Positions 48,615 to 58,219 are shown, counted from the stretch's first letter. The stretch: DNA of 64,000 nt from Promicromonospora sp. MEB111 (GCF_030209445.1 NZ_JARVSD010000011.1:1-64000), one strand, 5' to 3'. Notes: generated from the sequence alone by a model not told the origin. Translations and numbers: made by a program.

Positions 48615-50442
48615 ATGACGCGAACGGGTGAGGTGTTGACGCGGACGGGCGACGAGCTGCCTGTCGGGTCGGTGCTGCCCGGGGGTGGTGTGCTATCCGG
48701 GATCGCTGGTGCCGCGGTGGTTGATGCTGCCCGTGTGCGGGAGGTGCGTCGGATGCTGGCGGGCATGATCCTGCCAAGGACCACCGACAGCGGCGCGGGT
48801 ACCGAGGCTGGCCCAGGTGGAAGCGCGCCACGGGCACAGGCGGAGTGGGTGGATCTGCTCGGTGAGCTGGAAGCGTTGAAGAACGCGGTCACGGCGACGC
48901 AGGCGAGGTTGGCCGTGGTGTTGGACGAGGCGACCAAGGCCGACGAGGCCGTGCACGGGATCCGGGCGGAGCGGCAGGGTCGTGGTGTGCCGAACCAGGT
49001 CGGTGCTGCGCTGCGGGTGAGCCCGCATGCGGGTGCCGGGTTCCTGAGTACCGCCCGGGTATGGGTCGCGCAGATGCCGCACACGTTCAACGCGCTGCGC
49101 TCGGGGGTGTTGTCGTCGTGGCGGGCCACCCTGCTCGTGCGGGAGACGTCCCACCTGTCCGTGGAGCACCGCGCGCTGATCGATGAGGAGATCTGCGGCC
49201 CGCAGCGCCTGGCGGACCTGGCGCGGATGGGCACGCGGCGGTTGATCGCCCGGATCAAGGAACTGGCCGCCCGGTTGGATGTGCACGCGTGCGTCAAGCG
49301 CAACGCCAGGGCCGTGTCGGAGCGGCGGGTGTCGGTGCGTCCGGCTCCTGATCTGATGGTCTACCTGACCGCCCTGGTTCCGATGGCTGAGGGTGTGCAG
49401 GCGTACGCGCAGCTGAAGGCCCATGCCGAGATGGTCAAGGCGGGCGGTGATGGGCGGGGTGCGGGGCAGATCATGGCCGACACCCTGATCGAACGCGTCA
49501 CCGCCCGTCAGGCTGGGCACGCGGGTGATGTGCCGGTCACGATCAACCTGTTGGTCTCGGACGAGACCCTGTTGGCCGGTGGTGACGAGTCCGGTGTGGT
49601 GTTGGAGGGCGCTCCGGCGGGTGTGGGTACGGTCCCGGCGCCCGTGGCACGTCACCTGGCCGCGCATGCAATCGACACGGACACCGCGTGGCTGCGCAGC
49701 ATCTACGTCAACCCGCACGGCAGGTTGCTGGCCAGCACGTCGACGTCAAGGTTCCACCCCCCAGGGCCTGGCCGCGCTCCTGCGCGCCCGGGAGCAGGGG
49801 ATCTGCGCCACGACGTGGTGTGATGCCCCGGTCCGGCATCTGGACCACGTCACCCCGCACGCCGAGGGCGGCCCGACCAGCCTGGACAACGGGCAGGGCA
49901 TGTGTGCCCGGTGCAACCATGCCAAGCAGGCACCGGGTTGGTCGCAGAAGACCACCCAGGTCGACGGCCGGGATGCTGTGGAGACGGTCACGCCGACGGG
50001 GCACACGTATGTCTCGGTCGCCCCCACACCACCCGCACCGGTCAGGACCGGCGGCACCGCACCAGGTCACGACACTGCACCGGTGGGAGGCGGGGTACCT
50101 GTCCGTGACACGGTCGCGGTTCGTCATGCTGCTGTGCGTCCTGAAGCGGCGGCGACCGGTCCCACGGGACCCGCCCACGGCCAGGCACCCGCCCCCGAGC
50201 GATCCACCACCCCGGCCTGGACCCCGGCCGTCGGCATGACGGGACCGAGCAAGGGCCGTACACCCCGCAGCCGCTACCAGATCGGCTGCCACACCAACCC
50301 TCGCAACAGCCCGATCCCGTACCAGCCGAGACCGCGGCCAAGATCGGGACCACGAACGCGGCCACAACCACGAACACCCCGCCGAGCCCACACCGCCGAC
50401 CTGTCCTGGGCGCACCGCCCCGGCACCGCCGTCGCGACGTGA
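48615..50442 (+). pseudogene. DUF222/13E12 repeat HNH-endonuclease gene, frameshifted
   Basis: The N-terminal frame (48615 to about 49757) encodes the DUF222 part (ELEALKNAVTATQARLAVVL and RRLIARIKELAARLD). The HNH part continues in another frame (about 49757-50442): QGLAALLRAREQGICATTWC, HLDHVTPHAEGG and MCARCNHAKQAPGW. The switch point is a C-run at 49757-49762 with one extra C; five Cs would restore RFHPQGLAALL. ATG 48615 follows TAGGTT by 6 bases. The C-terminal tail (about 150 residues) is Pro/Thr-rich. A lower-GC, GTG-rich style than its neighbours suggests an acquired element. Confidence 0.8.
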
Positions 50443-50473
50443 ACGGGATCGACGGGGCCGGCACGACGGCTAC

Positions 50474-50626
50474 ATGACCGAGGGTGCGGCCACGGCCTAC
50501 CGCCGCGACCACCCGGACGCCGAGCTGCACCTGCTCGGGGGCGGCCACTGGCTGCTCGAGACCCATCTCGACGAGGTGCTCCCGCTCGTCCGCGACTTCC
50601 TCGCCCGGCTCGGCGCCCCCACCTGA
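50474..50626 (+). pseudogene. 3' remnant of an alpha/beta hydrolase gene
   Basis: Fifty codons encoding AYRRDHPDAELHLLGGGHWL and LETHLDEVLPLVRDFLARLG, the usual C-terminal end of alpha/beta hydrolases including the catalytic His (GGHWLLE). The rest of the gene is absent; upstream, the frame runs into the tail of the HNH element. Likely truncated by that element's insertion. Confidence 0.7.
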
Positions 50627-50627
50627 G

Positions 50628-51602
50628 TCACGGCACCAGCACGATCCGCCCGAACACCGTGCCCGCGTCCATCTGGCGGTGGGCCTCGGCGGCCTGGTCC
50701 AGGGGCAGCACATCGTGGACGACGGCGTGCAGCTCGCCGCGTCCCGCGGCGTCGAACTGCTCCGCGCGGACGACGGCGAGGTCGGCTGCGGGGACGGTGT
50801 CGAGGCTGAACGTCGCGAACGAGCGGGACTGCTGGAACGCGCCCAGGAGGCGCGCACCGAAGTCGGCGGGCGGCATCCCCGCGATCGCGCCGACCACGAC
50901 CATGCGCCCGTTAGGCGCGAGCCGGTCGATGAAGTCGGGGGTGCCGGGCCCGCCCACGATGTCGACGATCACGTCGTAGGACGCCGGGGCGTCCGGGTCG
51001 CCCTCCCCGGCGCGGTCGAGCACGTGCGTCGCCCCGAGGGCGCGCAGGCGCTCGCCGCGTCCGGCCGACGACGTCGTCACCGCGACGGCGCTCGCCCCGC
51101 CCCGGGCCGCCAGCTCCACGGCCGCGATGCCGATGCTCCCGGCCGCGCCGCGCACCAGCACGGACTCCCCGGCCGCGAGGTGCGCGTGCGCCAGCGCGAA
51201 GTGCGCCACGGGCGCCGAGCTCCCGAGGGCGACCGCGTCGGCCGACGAGAGCTCGCCCGTCAGCGCGACGACGTCGTCCACCCGGGCGACCGCGTGCTCG
51301 ACGTAACCGCCGCTCGTGCCGGTGAACGCCCAGACCCGGCGCCCCACCCACGCCGCGTCGACGCCTGCGCCGACTGCCGTCACCCGGCCGGCGACCTCGC
51401 TGCCGGGTATGAGCCCCGTGCTGAGGCCGAACCCGCTGAGCGTCCCGCGCCGGATGACGGCGTCGACCCCGCCCACGCCGATCGCCTCGGTCTCGATCAC
51501 GACCTGCCCGGGTCCGGGGGCCGGAACGGGGGCCTCGCCCACCACCATGCCGCTCGGGTCGCCGAACCGCTCGATCGTCACTGCTCGCATCGTTGTCGTC
51601 AC
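50628..51602 (-). CDS. Zinc-independent quinone-oxidoreductase-type (MDR) dehydrogenase
   Basis: A 324-residue medium-chain dehydrogenase/reductase. The N-terminal GroES-like domain (RAVTIERFGDPSGMVVGEAP, LIPGSEVAGRVTAVGAGVD) lacks the structural zinc cysteines. The Rossmann part has VLVRGAAGSIGIAAVELAAR, typical of NADPH quinone reductases. Start ATG 51602; MRAV at 51590 is an alternative. It probably reduces quinones or enals; it faces the CBS gene across 151 bp. Confidence 0.87.
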   Translation of the reverse strand: MTTTMRAVTIERFGDPSGMVVGEAPVPAPGPGQVVIETEAIGVGGVDAVIRRGTLSGFGLSTGLIPGSEVAGRVTAVGAGVDAAWVGRRVWAFTGTSGGYVEHAVARVDDVVALTGELSSADAVALGSSAPVAHFALAHAHLAAGESVLVRGAAGSIGIAAVELAARGGASAVAVTTSSAGRGERLRALGATHVLDRAGEGDPDAPASYDVIVDIVGGPGTPDFIDRLAPNGRMVVVGAIAGMPPADFGARLLGAFQQSRSFATFSLDTVPAADLAVVRAEQFDAAGRGELHAVVHDVLPLDQAAEAHRQMDAGTVFGRIVLVP

Positions 51603-51753
51603 GCCGGCGACGCTAACGGACGCCTGCGTCCACTTCGGGAAAGTGAGAGCGGCAGCCGCACGTTTGCCTCACATGACGTGCGAGTGAGCGCGCCCCGCCG
51701 CACGCTGGACAGAGGCCGGCCACCCACCGGCCGCACCCAGGAAGGAACGCGAC

Positions 51754-52164
51754 ATGGTCCAGCAGACCGTCGCCGATGTCATGACACCGGCGCCGACCAC
51801 GATCGGGATGTCCGAGACGTTCCAGTCTGCAGCGCGGGCGATGGCCGACCACGACGTCGACGCCCTGGTGGTCCGGGCCGGACCCACCGTCATCGGGATC
51901 GTCACCGACCGCGACCTGGTGGTCCGCGGCCTCGCCGAGGGGCTCGGCCTCGAGGCGATGGTGGGCGAGGTGGCCAGCGAGGAGCTCGTCACGGTCGGCC
52001 CCGACGTCCCCGTGGAGGCGGCCGCCGAGATGATGCGCAGCGCCGCCGTCCGGCGCATCCCCGTGGTCGACGGCGACGTCGCCGTCGGGATCCTCTTGCT
52101 CGCGGACCTCGCCGTCGAACGGGACCCGACGTCGGCCCTGGCCCGGGGTCAGGACCTCCCGTAG
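51754..52164 (+). CDS. CBS-domain pair protein
   Basis: A 136-residue protein made of two CBS motifs: VADVMTPAPTTIGMSETFQS with DHDVDALVV, and GEVASEELVTVGPDVPVEAA with SAAVRRIPVVDGD. Such stand-alone pairs bind adenine nucleotides and act as energy or stress sensors. GGAAGGA precedes the ATG. Its end overlaps the convergent ROK gene by 16 bp. The partner is unknown. Confidence 0.85.
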   Translation: MVQQTVADVMTPAPTTIGMSETFQSAARAMADHDVDALVVRAGPTVIGIVTDRDLVVRGLAEGLGLEAMVGEVASEELVTVGPDVPVEAAAEMMRSAAVRRIPVVDGDVAVGILLLADLAVERDPTSALARGQDLP

Positions 52165-53342
52165 CTCGTCACGAAGTGCTCGACCGCGCACGCCGCCGCG
52201 CCCCGCGCCCAGTCCACGAACCGCAGCGGCCGCAGCTCGATGGCCGAGCGTGCGGCGGAGCCGAAGGCCCGCTGCTCGAACGCGCTGCGCACGTGGGGGT
52301 CCATGACGTCGTAGTCCTGCTCGTCGACCGGCCGGTCCGGCCCCGACCCGCTGCCGATCGCCTCGCCCGTGATCACGATGTGCTGGGCGCCCAGCAGGTT
52401 GGCGATGGTGGCGATGCCGATCCCGACGGCGCGGCCCGCGTCGGCGAGCACCCGCACGGCGTCGGGCTGACCCGAGCGGGCGAGGTCCGCGACGTCGCCG
52501 ATGCCGAGCCCGTCGAACCCGGCCTCCGCCATGCGCCCCAGGATCCCGGCGGACCCCGCGATCGCCTCGACGCAGCCGCGGTTGCCGCAGTGGCACAGGG
52601 GCCCGTCGGGGTCGACGAGCACGTGCCCCACCTCGCCGGCCACGCCGAACTCGCCGTGCACCACCTGCCCGTTGACCAGCAGCGCGCACCCGATGCCGGT
52701 GCCGACCGTGACGAGGGCCAGAGACGAGATGCCGCGGCCCACCCCGTACCAGCGCTCGCCGGTGAGCAGGGCGCGCACGTCGTTCTCGACCGTCGTCGTG
52801 AGGCCGGTGCGGCGGGCGATCTCGTCGCCGAGCGGCACGTCCCGCCAGGCGAGGAAGGGCGAGTAGGCCACGTGCCCGGAGGCGGCGTCGACGTCGCCCG
52901 AGACGGCCACGCCGACGCTGCCGACCGCGGGCCGGCCCGCCCGCAGGCCGTTCACGAGCTCCACGATCTGCTCGACGATCGCCTCCGGGCCGTGGTCGCG
53001 CACCGGCACCGTGACCTCGTCCAACACCTGGCAGCGCAGGTCGCAGACCACGCCGAAGAGCTGGTCGGCGGTGACCTTCACGCCGATCGACTGGTGCGCC
53101 TCCGCCTGCAGGGTCACCATCGTGGCGGGCCGCCCCAGGGCGCCGTCGGTGGACGCCCGGTCGCCGGTCTCCAGCAGGAGCCCCGCCTCCAGCAGCGGGC
53201 GTACCGCGCGCGTGATCGCGCCCGGTGTCAGGCCGGTGTCACGGGCCAGGGCGGTCCGTGAGGCGTCGCCGCTCCTGACCAGCTCCTGGAAGACGCGCGT
53301 CCCCGCCGGGCTGAGGGCAGGTGCGGCTGATCTCGCGGACAT
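52149..53342 (-). CDS. ROK family transcriptional regulator
   Basis: A 397-residue repressor-type ROK protein. The N-terminal winged helix (SRTALARDTGLTPGAITRAV) is fused to a sugar-kinase fold: SVGVAVSGDVDA, ALVTVGTGIGCALLVNGQVV, and the zinc motif LCHCGNRGCVEAIAG. It probably senses a sugar. No sugar operon adjoins directly; the MFS gene 13 bp upstream on the same strand may share its transcript. Its targets are not visible. Confidence 0.87.
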   Translation of the reverse strand: MSARSAAPALSPAGTRVFQELVRSGDASRTALARDTGLTPGAITRAVRPLLEAGLLLETGDRASTDGALGRPATMVTLQAEAHQSIGVKVTADQLFGVVCDLRCQVLDEVTVPVRDHGPEAIVEQIVELVNGLRAGRPAVGSVGVAVSGDVDAASGHVAYSPFLAWRDVPLGDEIARRTGLTTTVENDVRALLTGERWYGVGRGISSLALVTVGTGIGCALLVNGQVVHGEFGVAGEVGHVLVDPDGPLCHCGNRGCVEAIAGSAGILGRMAEAGFDGLGIGDVADLARSGQPDAVRVLADAGRAVGIGIATIANLLGAQHIVITGEAIGSGSGPDRPVDEQDYDVMDPHVRSAFEQRAFGSAARSAIELRPLRFVDWARGAAACAVEHFVTSYGRS

Positions 53343-53355
53343 GCCACGACTCTAT

Positions 53356-54564
53356 CTATGTGGCACGGCGCCGCAGCACCCCGGACAGGGCCACGACCAG
53401 GACGCCCGCGATCGGCACCACCAGCAGGCCGGTGCGCAGGCCCACGTCGTCGGCGACCAGGCCGACCAGCGGCGGCGAGCAGAGGAAGCCGAGCCGCAGC
53501 AGCCAGGACACGATGGTCAGGCCCGTGCCGGGGCGCAGGCCGGGCAGCTCGTCGGCCTCGTGCATGGCGGCCGGGATGAGCGTCGCGCTGCCGAAGCCCG
53601 CGGCGGCGAACCCGGCGATCGTGCCGGGCACGGTGGGCCACGCCAGCGCCAGCCCCATGCCGAGCGCGATGATCACGCCGCCCGCGCAGGCGACCGTGCG
53701 CTGGCCGAACCGGTCCACCAGGCGGTCACCCAGCAGGCGGCCCACCGTCTGGGCGCCGACGAGCGACACGTAGGCGGTGGCGGCCAGCGCGGCCGGGGCG
53801 CCGAGGTCGGTCGAGAGGTAGAGGGTCGCCCACGAGCTCCCGGCGTCCTCCACCAGGGCGCCGCCGATGCCGATGAGCACGAGCGCGGCGACGATCGCCA
53901 CGGTGCGGACGCTCAGGCGCGGCCCGCGGAGGCGGGCGGGAGCCGCTGCGGCGGAACCCCCGTCGTCGGCCGTCTCGTCGTCCCGGCCCGGCAGGAGGAA
54001 CCGCAGGGCGACGACCGCCACGACGGCGAAGACCCCCAGCGAGATGCCCAGGTGCACGTCCAGCGGCAGGCCGAGCGCGATGGCGCCCGCGGCCATCGAC
54101 CCGCCCAGCACGGCGCCGATGGACCACACGGCGTGGAAGCCGTTGATGATGGACCGTCCGTACCGGCGCTGCACGCGCAGGCCATGGGTGTTCTGCCCCA
54201 CGTCGGTGATCGAGTCGGACGCGCCGCCGAGGAACAGGGCCGCCACGAGCAGGGCGAACGACGGCGCGAGGCCGGCCGCCAGCGTGCCCAGCCCCGTCAG
54301 GACGGTGCCGACGACGGCGACGCGCGCCGACCCGAAACGGCGCACCATGTACCCGGCCCCGAGGCCCGAGACGATCGCGCCGGTCGGGAACGCGGCGATG
54401 GCCAGGCCGTAGGCCGCGTTGTCGAGGTCGAGCGCGGTCTTGATCTCCGGCAGGCGGGGCACCAGGTTGGCGTACAGGGCGCCGTTGGTCAGGAACAGTG
54501 CGCCGACGGCGGCGCGGGCACGCCGGACGGCGAGCGGCGGACGGTTGTCCTGGGGAAGCGACAT
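53356..54564 (-). CDS. MFS transporter
   Basis: A 402-residue twelve-helix transporter. The N-terminus RARAAVGALFLTNGALYANL and VPRLPEIKTALDLDNAAYGL matches a fucose-permease-like/DHA-type group often annotated only as MFS; a long cytoplasmic loop holds DDETADDGGSAAAAPARLRG. ATG 54564 is chosen because codons before it lie in a promoter palindrome. It faces the acetyltransferase-tetR unit, so TetR control is likely. Confidence 0.85.
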   Translation of the reverse strand: MSLPQDNRPPLAVRRARAAVGALFLTNGALYANLVPRLPEIKTALDLDNAAYGLAIAAFPTGAIVSGLGAGYMVRRFGSARVAVVGTVLTGLGTLAAGLAPSFALLVAALFLGGASDSITDVGQNTHGLRVQRRYGRSIINGFHAVWSIGAVLGGSMAAGAIALGLPLDVHLGISLGVFAVVAVVALRFLLPGRDDETADDGGSAAAAPARLRGPRLSVRTVAIVAALVLIGIGGALVEDAGSSWATLYLSTDLGAPAALAATAYVSLVGAQTVGRLLGDRLVDRFGQRTVACAGGVIIALGMGLALAWPTVPGTIAGFAAAGFGSATLIPAAMHEADELPGLRPGTGLTIVSWLLRLGFLCSPPLVGLVADDVGLRTGLLVVPIAGVLVVALSGVLRRRAT

Positions 54565-54587
54565 GCGCACGAGCGTACCCGCGTTAC

Positions 54588-54599
54588 GTACGATCGTAC
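54588..54599. promoter_or_regulatory. Candidate TetR operator
   Basis: A perfect 12-bp palindrome GTACGATCGTAC in the 58-bp gap between the divergent MFS and acetyltransferase genes, the latter cotranscribed with tetR. It lies where it could block both promoters. Confidence 0.55.
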
Positions 54600-54622
54600 A
54601 CATCGCCCGCTACGCTGTGCCC

Positions 54623-55216
54623 ATGGCTCACGACTACTTCGCCGGCGACCCGCGCACCCACCACGAGCGCATGCTCGCCGGCGACCTGTACATCGGCGGA
54701 CAGGACCCGGAGAGCGTCCGGCTCGCCCAGCGCGGCCTCGCCCTCGCCGACGCCTACCACCGCGCGGTCGTGGCCGACGACGACGGCGCCCGCGCGCTCC
54801 TGGACGACCTGCTCGGCACGCTGGGCGACGACGCGTTCATCAAGCCGCCGCTCTACGTCGACTACGGCGGGAACATCCACGTCGGCCCGCGCACCTTCGC
54901 CAACTACAACCTCACGGCCCTGGACGTCGCGACCATCACGATCGGCGCGGACTGCCAGATCGGGCCGAACGTCCAGCTCCTCACGCCGACCCACCCCGTG
55001 GAGCCCACCCCGCGCCGGGACAAGCTGGAGGCCGCGCTGCCCATCACGATCGGCGACAACGTCTGGCTCGGCGGCGGCGTGATCGTCTGCCCCGGGGTCA
55101 CCATCGGGGACAACACGGTGGTCGGCGCAGGTGCCGTCGTCACGCGCGACCTGCCGGCGAACGTGGTCGCCGTCGGCAACCCCGCCCGCGTGGTCCGCGA
55201 GATCGCCGAGAGCTGA
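54623..55216 (+). CDS. Sugar O-acetyltransferase (maltose/galactoside type)
   Basis: A 197-residue left-handed beta-helix acyltransferase. The N-terminal maltose-acetyltransferase cap (HHERMLAGDLYIGGQDPES) is followed by hexapeptide repeats (TITIGADCQIGPNVQLLTPT, WLGGGVIVCPGVTIGDNTVV) and NPARVVREI. The catalytic His is in TPTHPV. It acetylates sugars with acetyl-CoA. TACGCT (54611-54616) lies 6 bases before the ATG, indicating a leaderless start. The TetR gene begins 3 bp after its stop. Confidence 0.9.
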   Translation: MAHDYFAGDPRTHHERMLAGDLYIGGQDPESVRLAQRGLALADAYHRAVVADDDGARALLDDLLGTLGDDAFIKPPLYVDYGGNIHVGPRTFANYNLTALDVATITIGADCQIGPNVQLLTPTHPVEPTPRRDKLEAALPITIGDNVWLGGGVIVCPGVTIGDNTVVGAGAVVTRDLPANVVAVGNPARVVREIAES

Positions 55217-55218
55217 CC

Positions 55219-55761
55219 GTGACCGGACGCCGGCACGACCCCGACCGCAGGAGCCGGATCATCGACGTCTGCCTCGACCTGATCGCCGAGGTGGGGGTGG
55301 CCGGCGTCTCGCACCGCAAGGTCGCGGCGGCCGCCGATGTGCCGCTCGGCTCCATGACCTACCACTTCGCCGGGATGGACGACCTGCTGCGGGAGGCGTT
55401 CGGCCGGTTCGCGCGGGCCGGCAGCGACGGGTTCGAGCAGCGGATGAGCGCGGCGACCGACCTGGAGAGCGCGCGCGAGGCGGTGGTGGCGATCATCACG
55501 GAGGACGTCTTCGACACGCAGCGCGACCTGGTGCTGACCCACGAGCTCTACACGCTCGCGGCTCGCGAGCCCGCCTACCGCGAGCTGACCAACGCGTGGA
55601 TGGCGCGCTCCCGGGCGGCGCTGGAGCGGCACTTCGACCCGGTCACGGCGCGGATGCTGGACGCTCTGATCGAGGGGCTGACGATCCATCGGGCCCTGGA
55701 CACCGAGGCGCCGCGGCCCGACACGGTCACCGAGGCCGTGCGACGCATCACGTCGGGCTGA
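55219..55761 (+). CDS. TetR family transcriptional regulator
   Basis: A 180-residue repressor. Helix-turn-helix: IIDVCLDLIAEVGVAGVSHR, then VPLGSMTYHFAGMDDL. The C-terminal part (about 70-180) is helical ligand-binding. The GTG start is 3 bp after the acetyltransferase gene, so it is cotranscribed. It probably represses its own unit and the divergent MFS gene via GTACGATCGTAC. Confidence 0.87.
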   Translation: MTGRRHDPDRRSRIIDVCLDLIAEVGVAGVSHRKVAAAADVPLGSMTYHFAGMDDLLREAFGRFARAGSDGFEQRMSAATDLESAREAVVAIITEDVFDTQRDLVLTHELYTLAAREPAYRELTNAWMARSRAALERHFDPVTARMLDALIEGLTIHRALDTEAPRPDTVTEAVRRITSG

Positions 55762-55809
55762 CCGGCGGAACATCTGCCGCCCGGGGCTGTTGTGGCTGGT
55801 GTGAGCGAC

Positions 55810-56913
55810 ATGAGGCGGGCGACCGTCGTGGTGATCGGGGCCGGCCAGGCCGGCCTCTCGGCGGCGTACCACCTGCAGCGCCGCGGCTTCGTGAGCGCCG
55901 TGGACCAGCCGGAGGCGGAGCGCACCTACGTGGTGCTGGACGCGAACCCCGCGCCCGGCGGCGCCTGGCAGCACCGGTGGGAGTCGCTGCGGATGGCCAC
56001 CGTCAACGGGATCTTCGACCTGCCGGGGCTCGCCCAGCCCGCCGTCGACCAGGAGGAGGCCAGCCGCGTGGCCGTCCCGCGCTACTTCGCGGGCTTCGAG
56101 CAGGCCTTCGGCTTCCCGATCCTGCGCCCGGTCCAGGTGGTCGCGGTGCGGCGCGCCGACGACGACCCGGACGGCGACCTCGTGGTGACCGGCGACCGCG
56201 GCTCGTGGACCACCCGCGCCGTCATCAACGCCACCGGCACCTGGACCAACCCGGTGCTGCCGCGCTATCCCGGGCAGGACACGTTCCGCGGGCGACAGCT
56301 CCACACCCGCGACTACGTGCGGGCCGAGGACTTCGCCGGGCAGCGGGTCGCCGTCGTGGGCGGCGGCATCTCGGCGCTCCAGCTCCTGGAGGAGATCTCG
56401 CGCGTGGCGACCACCCGCTGGTACACCCGGCGCGAGCCGGTCTTCCACGACGAGTTCCGCAGCGAGACCCTCGGGCGCGAGACCATCGCCAAGGTCATGG
56501 CCGACGTCGCGGCGGGCCGGCCCACCGGCAGCGTCGTCTCCTACACCGGGCTCATCTGGACGCCGTACGCGCTCGCCGCCAAGGCCCGTGGCGCCCTGGA
56601 GCGGCGGCCCATGTTCACCGCGATCGAGCCGGACGGCGTGCGCGAGGCCGACGGGAGCCTGACGCCGCTCGACGCGATCCTCTGGGCCACCGGGTTCAAG
56701 GCCGACCTCGCCCACCTCGGCCCGCTGGGGCTACGCAACGAGCTGGGCGGCATCGCCATGGCCGGCACGCAGGTCGCGGCGGAACCACGGGTGCACCTCA
56801 TCGGGTTCGGGCCGTCGCAGTCGACGGTCGGCGCCAACCGGGCGGGCCGCGAGGCGGTCACGGCGGTGGTTCGGCGGCTCCCGGCCGGGCAACCAGCTCG
56901 ATCAGCAGGATGA
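55810..56913 (+). CDS. FAD-dependent oxidoreductase, flavin-monooxygenase-like (CzcO type)
   Basis: A 367-residue two-dinucleotide-site flavoprotein. The FAD motif VVVIGAGQAGLSAAYHLQRR is N-terminal; WQHRWESLRM follows, and a second Rossmann motif VAVVGGGISALQLL binds NADPH. ATGFKADLAHL near the C-terminus is family-typical. The substrate is unknown; some relatives oxidise ketones or organosulfur compounds. Start ATG 55810; GTG 55801 is possible. It overlaps the convergent membrane-protein gene by 56 bp. Confidence 0.85.
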   Translation: MRRATVVVIGAGQAGLSAAYHLQRRGFVSAVDQPEAERTYVVLDANPAPGGAWQHRWESLRMATVNGIFDLPGLAQPAVDQEEASRVAVPRYFAGFEQAFGFPILRPVQVVAVRRADDDPDGDLVVTGDRGSWTTRAVINATGTWTNPVLPRYPGQDTFRGRQLHTRDYVRAEDFAGQRVAVVGGGISALQLLEEISRVATTRWYTRREPVFHDEFRSETLGRETIAKVMADVAAGRPTGSVVSYTGLIWTPYALAAKARGALERRPMFTAIEPDGVREADGSLTPLDAILWATGFKADLAHLGPLGLRNELGGIAMAGTQVAAEPRVHLIGFGPSQSTVGANRAGREAVTAVVRRLPAGQPARSAG

Positions 56914-58216
56914 GCACCACGGCCCCGGCCGCGACGCCGACGATCAGCGCCGGCGTCGGGCTGGACGCGAGCAGGAGCACGAGGGCGGCGAGGGCGATGA
57001 CGGCGGCGCGCGCGACGCCGCGGTAGCGCGCGAGCCAGACGCCCGTGGCGCCGGTGGACACGCCCCGGCCCTCGGCCCACCTGCGGGTGCGGCTCATCCC
57101 CGTGCTGATCCCGGACCGCAGGCCGCGCGCCGACGCGCTCGACCCGCCGAGGTAGGCCGCCAGCGCGACGACCAGGCCGAGCACCCCCACGGTGCGCAGC
57201 GTGACGCGCAGGAACGAGACGAGCTGGTCGAACACCACCTGCGCGGCGTCGAGCCGCATTACCTTCCCGCTGAGTGCGTCGAGATACAGCCCCCGCCCGA
57301 TCGCGAGGCCGATCCCCAGGACCACCATCGCGGCGGCCAGCGCGAGGCCCGCGACGACCAGGGCGCGCAGGTGGTGCGTCGCGGCGGCGACGCCGGCGCC
57401 CAGCAGGATCAGGACGATCCACGGGAGCCATGTGCCGAGCGCGACGACCTGGGCGTACCGGTTCCGGATCTCGGTGAGCTGGCTGCTCTCCATGACGGTG
57501 AACGACGCGTTGATCGTGGGCAGGTTCCCCGCCAGCGTGAGGCCCCGGTCGACCAGGCGCTGCTTGAGCATGTCGATCAACCCGCTGAGCTGGATGGTGA
57601 GCTGGCCGTTCTGGCCCACCTGGGCGACGTCGCCCCCGGAGCCCTGCATGACCTGCACGAGCTGCTCGTGCGCGACCCGGTTGGCCTGGTCCCAGGCGGA
57701 CTCGAACCGGTCGCTCTCGACCAGCCGGTCCGCGGCGTTGCGGACGAAGGACTCCACCCCGCTGGTCAGCGGGCCCTCCAGCGCGGTGATCGCCCGCGCG
57801 GCCCGCGGGGCGACGCCCCGCTCGTCCAGCCCCTGCTGGACGTCGCCGAGCAGGGCTCCGACGTCGATCCGGTCCATGACGGCCGTGGTCAGCCGGCCGG
57901 CCACCGCCGACTGCACGACCGGGTCCTGGGCCAGGGGTGCGACCGTCGCGACATAGCGGTCGGTGTCGGTGAGGGTGCGCTCCGCCCAGGCGGCGACCAC
58001 GCCCACCGGGGCCAGCAGGGCACCCAGCAGGATCAGCACGACGGCGGTCGCGCTCCTGGCTCGGTTGCGGCGCGGGCCCGGCGGCGCGGCGGGGGCCGCA
58101 CCGGCGTGTGGCGCCGCGTCCAGCCGCCGCCGGAGCTCGGCGTTCTCGCGCTCCAGGGCGGCCAGACGGGCGGTCACGTCGGGCGGTTCGGCACCTTCTG
58201 CCGTGGCCTCGTTCAC
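56858..58216 (-). CDS. Membrane protein with large extracytoplasmic domain
   Basis: A 452-residue protein of unknown function. An N-terminal coiled coil (VTARLAALERENAELRRRLD) precedes a first helix (TAVVLILLGALLAPVGVVAA, about 56-77), a loop of roughly 190 residues (ERTLTDTDRYVATVAPLAQD) and four further helices to the C-terminus. Such proteins are common in actinobacteria without assigned role. It ends 3 bp after, and is downstream of, the SHOCT protein gene on the same strand. Confidence 0.75.
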   Translation of the reverse strand: MNEATAEGAEPPDVTARLAALERENAELRRRLDAAPHAGAAPAAPPGPRRNRARSATAVVLILLGALLAPVGVVAAWAERTLTDTDRYVATVAPLAQDPVVQSAVAGRLTTAVMDRIDVGALLGDVQQGLDERGVAPRAARAITALEGPLTSGVESFVRNAADRLVESDRFESAWDQANRVAHEQLVQVMQGSGGDVAQVGQNGQLTIQLSGLIDMLKQRLVDRGLTLAGNLPTINASFTVMESSQLTEIRNRYAQVVALGTWLPWIVLILLGAGVAAATHHLRALVVAGLALAAAMVVLGIGLAIGRGLYLDALSGKVMRLDAAQVVFDQLVSFLRVTLRTVGVLGLVVALAAYLGGSSASARGLRSGISTGMSRTRRWAEGRGVSTGATGVWLARYRGVARAAVIALAALVLLLASSPTPALIVGVAAGAVVLILLIELVARPGAAEPPP

Positions 58217-58219
58217 GGG

